In this document: positions 5,292-9,361 of the stretch, one piece after another
Numbering within the stretch: position 1 is the first letter of the stretch
Layout of the letters: every line of letters begins with the position of its first letter
NCBI GenBank assembly: GCA_018823385.1
Contig: JAHJIK010000048.1
Location: 1 to 9,361 of the forward strand
Source: Patescibacteria group bacterium
GTDB taxonomy: Bacteria; Patescibacteriota; Minisyncoccia; Phycocordibacterales; Phycocordibacteraceae
DNA: 9,361 nt
Reading direction: 5' to 3'
Notes under the pieces: generated by a model
What the model saw: the letters and a program-made list of their open reading frames with translations, nothing else
Database searches by the model: none
What the model was told of the DNA's origin: nothing
Position numbers and translations under genes: made by a program

Positions 5292-5892
5292 ACGTTTCCT
5301 TCCTGTTCTGCAGCGCTCCTGAAAGCGTCTCGGCATCTGAATATTCCAGTTCAGAGCCGGTAGCGAGTCCACGGCCCAATACTGAAATACGGAGGTGATC
5401 ACGTAGGGGAGTAACAATCTCACGCACTCGGTCAGAGGTGTGTTCGCCCTCGGATGTTGCTGATAGCGCTAACACCAACTCGGTGAGTCCCAACGGAATC
5501 TGACGCTCAATAGTTGCAATGAGTTCTCGCTCTCGAATTGCCCCTTTGCCAGAGAGGGTCAGTACACCACCAAGTACGAAGTATCTCCCTCGGTATGCGT
5601 TTGCTCGCTCAAGAGCAGCTAAGTCTTGATCCTTCTCCACAACAAGCAGCAGGGCATCGTCACGGTTAGGGTCAGTACAGTATGTACAGGCAACACCTGA
5701 GAAGTTGGCAAACCGCATGCAGTATGGGCATTGACGTACATCATCTGCCAGATGGTGAATAAGGTCTGCGACACGCTCACGGTCGTACCCTGAAACGTTT
5801 AGAAGGTGGTATACAAAGCGCTTAGCTTGTCGCGGCCCAATACCAGGGAAACGTTCAAATGCACGAGCTAGTTCTTCAACGCGATCAATCAT
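5290..5892 (-). CDS. recR: Recombination mediator protein RecR
   Basis: A 200-residue RecR, which works with RecF/RecO to load RecA on gapped single-stranded DNA. The order is canonical: helix-hairpin-helix FPGIGPRQAKRFVYHLL (15-31), C4 zinc finger CPYC...CTYC (Cys55, 58, 69, 72), Toprim domain LLLVVEKDQDLAALER (81-96) with Glu86 and Asp90, GRYFVLGG (102-109), EGEHTSDRV in place of the usual EGEATA, and the C-terminal ELEYSDAETLSGALQNR, close to the family's LEYADxxTL motif. Length is the family norm (about 200). The sequence is divergent (LSATSEGE for the usual TNPTVEGE) but no key residue is missing. The start ATG 5892 lies 2 bases after the dnaB stop with no SD, so translation is probably coupled to dnaB. 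It is convergent with the small plus-strand locus, whose terminator overlaps its stop codon. Confidence 0.96.
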   Translation of the reverse strand: MIDRVEELARAFERFPGIGPRQAKRFVYHLLNVSGYDRERVADLIHHLADDVRQCPYCMRFANFSGVACTYCTDPNRDDALLLVVEKDQDLAALERANAYRGRYFVLGGVLTLSGKGAIRERELIATIERQIPLGLTELVLALSATSEGEHTSDRVREIVTPLRDHLRISVLGRGLATGSELEYSDAETLSGALQNRKET

Positions 5893-5894
5893 AT

Positions 5895-7256
5895 CTAAAA
5901 TTCACCAGCCAGGTCACCATATCCAGATTTATCAACAGACATGAAGGTAGTGCGTTTCCCGTCGAAGTACAACTCAGCTACACCGGTTGGTCCGTTACGG
6001 TGTTTCTCGATGAGAATCTCCGCAATGTTCGCTCGATCGCTATCAGGATTTCCTTTGTCTTCACGGTGGATGAACATAACAACGTCGGCATCCTGCTCGA
6101 TAGATCCAGAGTCACGAAGGTCAGAAAGACGCGGCTTTCCTCCACGCTGCTCCACTGCACGAGACAGCTGTGACAGGGCAAGTACGGGTACATCAAGCTC
6201 ACGAGCAAGTCCTTTGAGTGAGCGAGAGATTTCGGTAACCTGTTGCACCATAGAGTCAGAGCCTTTGGTGCTTGTTGGTGACATGAGCTGGAGGTAGTCA
6301 ACGATGATAAGGCCGATTCCTTGCTCACGCTTCAAACGTCGCGCAACGGCACGCATAGCGAGAATATTGTTTCCAGGCTTATCGTCGATAAAGATAGGTG
6401 CCTTTGAGAGTACTTCCAGTGCATCCCGGATGCGACCAAAGTCTTCTTCAGCCGTAATGGCTCCTGTACGAATCTTCCATGAGTTAACGGCAGATTCAGC
6501 AGAAAGCATACGGTCGATAATCTGCTCTGAGCTCATTTCGAGCGAGAAAATACCAACGGGTACGTTGTGACGCACGGCAGCGTTGCGCGCAATATCAAGC
6601 GCAAATGATGTCTTACCAACAGAAGGGCGAGCTGCAAGGATGATGAGGTCAGACGGGTGGAGACCAGAGAGAAGGTTGTCGAGTTCAGGAAAGCCAGTTG
6701 GAGTACCGCGTACACCACCCTCTTGTTTTGATAGGGCCTCAATACGGTCCCACGTCTCGCCAATCTTGTCCTTAATAGCGACAAACTTATGTACCGATGC
6801 TCCGTTACCTATTGCCATAATTGCTTTCTCAGCATCATCAAGAAGCTGTGTCGTCTCGCGCGACTCGTCATAGCAGGACTCTCCAATATCATTTGCAGCT
6901 TCGATAAGGGCACGTGTCACATGCTTACGAGCTACCAGTTCCGCATAGTGCGCGAAGTTACCTGGAGAAGGTGCAGAACTTGCAAGCTCAGCAATATAGG
7001 CACGACCACCGATACGTTCAAGTGTACCCTTGGAAGTCATCTTTTCGGAAAGAGTAAGAATGTCGATCGGTTCACTCTTCTCAGAGAGTTCACGCATCGC
7101 CTCAAATATCATCTTGTGCTTTTCAGCATAGAAAGAATCAGGGCGTACGATATCGGATACGTCGTGAATACCGTCAGGCTTCAGGAGAAGAGCACCAAGT
7201 AGTCCGCGTTCAGCTTCGAGACTTTGTGGAGGGACGCGGAGGTTTGAGGATGCCAT
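5895..7256 (-). CDS. dnaB: Replicative DNA helicase DnaB
   Basis: A 453-residue hexameric 5'-3' helicase that unwinds DNA at the replication fork and recruits primase. The N-terminal helical domain (10-110) starts PPQSLEAERGLLGALLL and a linker runs to about 180. The RecA-like motor starts near GTPTGFPELDNLLSGL (184-199). Walker A is ARPSVGKTS (209-217; the usual Met before GKT is Val213), followed by FSLEMSSEQ (237-245). Walker B is LIIVDYLQLM (316-325); later motifs are LSQLSRAVEQR (361-371), SDLRDSGSIEQDADVV (378-393) and KHRNGPTG (418-425). Length is normal and there is no intein insertion. ATG 7256 is preceded by GAGGAG only 2 bases away, too close for a normal SD, and by an extended -10 that uses the cysS stop codon. 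recR follows after 2 bases as a likely co-transcribed gene. Confidence 0.98.
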   Translation of the reverse strand: MASSNLRVPPQSLEAERGLLGALLLKPDGIHDVSDIVRPDSFYAEKHKMIFEAMRELSEKSEPIDILTLSEKMTSKGTLERIGGRAYIAELASSAPSPGNFAHYAELVARKHVTRALIEAANDIGESCYDESRETTQLLDDAEKAIMAIGNGASVHKFVAIKDKIGETWDRIEALSKQEGGVRGTPTGFPELDNLLSGLHPSDLIILAARPSVGKTSFALDIARNAAVRHNVPVGIFSLEMSSEQIIDRMLSAESAVNSWKIRTGAITAEEDFGRIRDALEVLSKAPIFIDDKPGNNILAMRAVARRLKREQGIGLIIVDYLQLMSPTSTKGSDSMVQQVTEISRSLKGLARELDVPVLALSQLSRAVEQRGGKPRLSDLRDSGSIEQDADVVMFIHREDKGNPDSDRANIAEILIEKHRNGPTGVAELYFDGKRTTFMSVDKSGYGDLAGEF

Positions 7257-7264
7257 TGCTCCTC

Positions 7265-7273
7265 ATTGTATCA
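7265..7273 (-). promoter_or_regulatory. Extended -10 promoter of dnaB, fused to the cysS stop codon
   Basis: Minus strand TGATACAAT: the TGA is the cysS stop codon (7273-7271) and doubles as TGn; TACAAT (7270-7265) follows. Eight bases (GAGGAGCA) lead to ATG 7256. The layout, including the 14-base intergenic length, is the same as at the ATPase/rmuC junction. Confidence 0.6.
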
Positions 7274-8740
7274 TTTTGCGTTTGGTGTGAAGAGGGGGCC
7301 GGAAGGGCTGTCGTCCACATGATATCCCCGTTTTGAAATGTGGATACGTAACTCATCTGAACGTGCAAAATCCTTATTAGAACGAGCTTCTGCACGCTCC
7401 AGTGCCAGTTCGCGCACATCAGCAGGTATCTCGTTGATGGATAGTGTTTTCTGGATAGGTGGCGTAACGAGGGAAAGACCCAGGTGTTTGTCTGCAGTGA
7501 CGACGAGCGCCCACTTCTGTGCGTCTGAATACTCTTCGCTTTTGAGCGTGTCCCAAAGAAGAGCAATTCCTTGTGGTGTACCTAGATCATTGCGAAGGAG
7601 AGAAATAAACTCTTGTCGAGCCTCTGATTCCTTTTCAACACCGTTAGCCGCATTCTTACTGTCAGCACATAGTTTCCAAAGTCGAGTCAGTGCCTCGTTG
7701 CTTGCCATTGCCGCCTCCCAGGTAAAGGAAAGAGGGGAGGAATAGTGCGCTTGGAGGTAGAGGTACCGAAGAGCGAGTGGGTGTAGACCTTTATCTTCAA
7801 GTTCAGATAAATACACTACGTTCTGTACTGACTTCGCAATCTTGTCGCCAGCAATAGAAATGAATGCATTGTGCATCCAGTAGGTAGCAAAGCGTTTTCC
7901 TGAGACAGCTTCGGACTGAGCAATTTCGTCGTTGTGGTGCACGGGAATGTGATCGATACCGCCGGTATGAATATCAATCTGTTCTCCGAGCAGAGCTTTG
8001 CTCATTGCAGAACACTCAATGTGCCAGCCAGGGAACCCGGTACCCCATGGCGAGCTCCACTCCTGTTGCCGTTGGCTGTTTCTTGGAGAAAGTTTCCAAA
8101 GAGCAAAGTCGGCTGGAGTATGTTTCTCTTTGTTCTCAGTAATACGTCTACCAACACTTGCTACCATTTCTTCTTTAGAAAGGAACTCTTTAATATTTCC
8201 CAGCACCCCGTACTGCGGGAATGTGGATACATCAAAATACACGCCATCTGAAGTGGTATACGTGTGTCCTCGCTTCTCGAGCTCTTGAATGAACGCAATC
8301 TGCTCCTTTATATACTCTGTCGCTCGTGGGAATACTATCGAATTGGTATCAATATGGAGCTGCTGCAGGTCGGCGAGGAAAAGGTGAGTGTATTTATCAG
8401 CTAGTTCTTGGGCATTGAGCCCAGCCTCAAGCGCACCCTTTTCCATCTTGTCTTCACCTGAGTCTGCGTCATCTGTAAGGTGTCCAACGTCAGTAATGTT
8501 GATGACGCGATGTACGTGATAGCCAGCTTCGATAAGTGTGCGGGCAAGGGTGTCGGAGAAAATGTACGACCGAAGATTTCCAATATGTGCTTGGCTGTAC
8601 ACGGTAGGACCACAGGTATAGAGGGATACCTCGCCCGGTTTCAACGGGATAAAGCGCTGCTTGGTAGTACCCAGTGTATTGGTGAGGAATATAGGAGCAT
8701 CACTCTTAGTAAGTGAAGCAGAACGAGTGAACGGCCACAT
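7271..8740 (-). CDS. cysS: Cysteinyl-tRNA synthetase
   Basis: A 489-residue class I synthetase that charges tRNA-Cys using ATP in the cytoplasm. The catalytic Rossmann fold starts at LYTCGPTVYSQAHIGN (40-55), with HIGN as the HIGH-type signature. Zinc ligands by alignment to the E. coli enzyme are Cys43, Cys243 (in GWHIECSAMS), His268 and Glu272. The substrate block is HTGGIDHIPVHHNDEIAQSE (258-277). The second signature is KIAKS (300-304), a variant of KMSKS. The tail holds the family motif RSNKDFARSDELR (453-465) and ends GYHVDDSPSGPLFTPNAK. Length is slightly above the usual 460, partly from an N-terminal extension of about 15 residues. ATG 8740 is supported by an extended -10 eight bases upstream. 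It lies 23 bases after corA and 14 before dnaB, all on the same strand. Confidence 0.97.
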   Translation of the reverse strand: MWPFTRSASLTKSDAPIFLTNTLGTTKQRFIPLKPGEVSLYTCGPTVYSQAHIGNLRSYIFSDTLARTLIEAGYHVHRVINITDVGHLTDDADSGEDKMEKGALEAGLNAQELADKYTHLFLADLQQLHIDTNSIVFPRATEYIKEQIAFIQELEKRGHTYTTSDGVYFDVSTFPQYGVLGNIKEFLSKEEMVASVGRRITENKEKHTPADFALWKLSPRNSQRQQEWSSPWGTGFPGWHIECSAMSKALLGEQIDIHTGGIDHIPVHHNDEIAQSEAVSGKRFATYWMHNAFISIAGDKIAKSVQNVVYLSELEDKGLHPLALRYLYLQAHYSSPLSFTWEAAMASNEALTRLWKLCADSKNAANGVEKESEARQEFISLLRNDLGTPQGIALLWDTLKSEEYSDAQKWALVVTADKHLGLSLVTPPIQKTLSINEIPADVRELALERAEARSNKDFARSDELRIHISKRGYHVDDSPSGPLFTPNAK

Positions 8741-8748
8741 ATACCTCT

Positions 8749-8757
8749 ATTCTATCA
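8749..8757 (-). promoter_or_regulatory. Extended -10 promoter of cysS
   Basis: Minus strand TGATAGAAT (TGn plus TAGAAT) ends 8 bases (AGAGGTAT) before the cysS ATG, in the 23-base gap after the corA stop. The spacer AGAGGTAT closely resembles AGAGGT before the ATPase start. cysS therefore probably has its own transcript in addition to any read-through from corA. Confidence 0.6.
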
Positions 8758-8763
8758 CTTCCT

Positions 8764-9361
8764 CTAGAGCCAGTGCTTAAAACGGAAGAACGCAAAGAAG
8801 CTCGCCGCAAGGGTGGTCATAATCCCAACAATGATCCAGAAATCACCTGGTGATCCAACAATTGGGAGGTAGTGGGTGTTCATACCAAACATGCTGGTGA
8901 TCAGCGTAAGTGGGAATGTTACGAAGGCCATGATGGTCAGTGTCTTCATTACCTGGTTCTGTGAGTAGTTGAGGAGCGAGTCGTTTGCATTGCGAAGCTC
9001 GGTTGCTGCAGAACGGTATGAACGAACAAGGGCTGCAACATGGTTACGCTCAGCAGAAATATGCATGGCATGTGCCTCAAATTTCTTGCCAAAGAACGAC
9101 GTGGTGCAAATTGCTGCGAGGAATACCGACAGCGCCTCAGCGTGACGCTCGAGTGCTGTTTCAAAACGCAGTAGTATACGGCCTACTCGAGAGATATCTT
9201 CAACCGTCTGTCGGCCCTTACCTACAAAGATGTCCTGCTCAATGCGCTCAAGCATGCGTGAGATAGTTTCTGCTTCCTCACGAATAGCGCTATACAGTCG
9301 ACGCATAATTCGTTCAAGTAACTCCTCTGCGGTGTTGATAGGGTGGGGAAGACCGAGAAGA
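8764..9361 (-). CDS. corA: CorA family Mg2+/Co2+ transporter, C-terminal part (runs off right edge)
   Basis: The frame is open from the right edge to TAG at 8766-8764, giving 198 visible residues; the N-terminal cytoplasmic domain lies outside the window. CorA proteins are homopentameric channels for Mg2+ uptake. Visible parts are the long stalk helices (LPHPINTAEELLERIM... to LRNANDSLLNYSQNQVMKTL), the first membrane segment TLTIMAFVTFPLTLITSMFGMN, which carries the selectivity motif GMN, the short outer loop THYLPIVGSPGD, the second membrane segment FWIIVGIMTTLAASFFAFF, and the cytoplasmic end RFKHWL. An internal ATG at 9306 is open upstream for at least 18 more codons that read as normal CorA helix, so it is not the true start. 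It is the first visible gene of the corA-cysS-dnaB-recR series. Confidence 0.95.
   Translation of the reverse strand, partial: LLGLPHPINTAEELLERIMRRLYSAIREEAETISRMLERIEQDIFVGKGRQTVEDISRVGRILLRFETALERHAEALSVFLAAICTTSFFGKKFEAHAMHISAERNHVAALVRSYRSAATELRNANDSLLNYSQNQVMKTLTIMAFVTFPLTLITSMFGMNTHYLPIVGSPGDFWIIVGIMTTLAASFFAFFRFKHWL

Noticed and set aside
5895..7256. Intein or frameshift in DnaB
   Set aside because: DnaB is a frequent intein host, but Walker A, Walker B and later motifs are contiguous at normal spacing and length is normal.
8764..9306. ATG 9306 as the start of CorA
   Set aside because: The frame stays open upstream to the window edge with CorA-like helix sequence, and a 180-residue CorA would lack the N-terminal domain; the gene is cut by the window end.

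Overview
The window is a gene-dense piece of a bacterial chromosome with roughly balanced base composition. It carries eight recognisable or probable protein genes, one small candidate gene or RNA, and almost no free DNA. TGA ends several genes and all the tryptophan codons I checked are TGG, so the code is the standard bacterial one and not the TGA-recoded code of Gracilibacteria/Absconditabacteria. The style of the proteins suggests a member of the Candidate Phyla Radiation (Patescibacteria, probably the Parcubacteria side). The clues are a divergent RecR, a cysteinyl-tRNA synthetase with an HTGGIDHIPVHH block and KIAKS in place of KMSKS, a compact RmuC, and an L21 gene with no L27 gene behind it. 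This placement is inference from memory of family variants; no 16S gene or other phylogenetic marker was tested.

Layout: at the left edge an unrecognised gene runs leftward out of the window (1-344, minus). Next comes a YqeY/GatB-like protein (422-895, minus). It is divergent, across only 17 bases, from a complete P-type cation ATPase (913-3564, plus). The ATPase is followed after 14 bases by rmuC (3579-4631, plus), then rplU (4687-5037, plus) with a hairpin terminator. A roughly 200-base locus (5092-5291, plus) has its own promoter-like box, a strong Shine-Dalgarno (SD) sequence, a 54-codon ORF, internal hairpins and a strong terminator. It is either a small protein gene or a structured RNA. 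The right half is a minus-strand series read from the right edge: corA (partial) -> cysS -> dnaB -> recR, tightly packed with gaps of 23, 14 and 2 bases.

Functionally the right-hand block mixes Mg2+ uptake (CorA), translation (CysS), replication (DnaB) and recombinational repair (RecR). The left/middle block mixes ion pumping, a DNA-associated RmuC protein and a ribosomal protein. These are mostly housekeeping genes and I see no mobile element, CRISPR array, phage gene, tRNA or rRNA.

The most interesting signal is at the gene starts. Five starts (ATPase, rmuC, rplU, dnaB, cysS), and less clearly yqeY, have a -10-like hexamer ending exactly 6 or 8 bases before the ATG, usually preceded by the TGn of an extended -10. 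That spacing predicts mRNAs that begin at, or within two bases of, the start codon (leaderless). At two junctions (ATPase/rmuC and cysS/dnaB) the upstream gene's TGA stop codon is itself the TGn of the next gene's extended -10, giving two identical 14-base junctions. The second item worth attention is the 54-codon/structured locus between rplU and recR.
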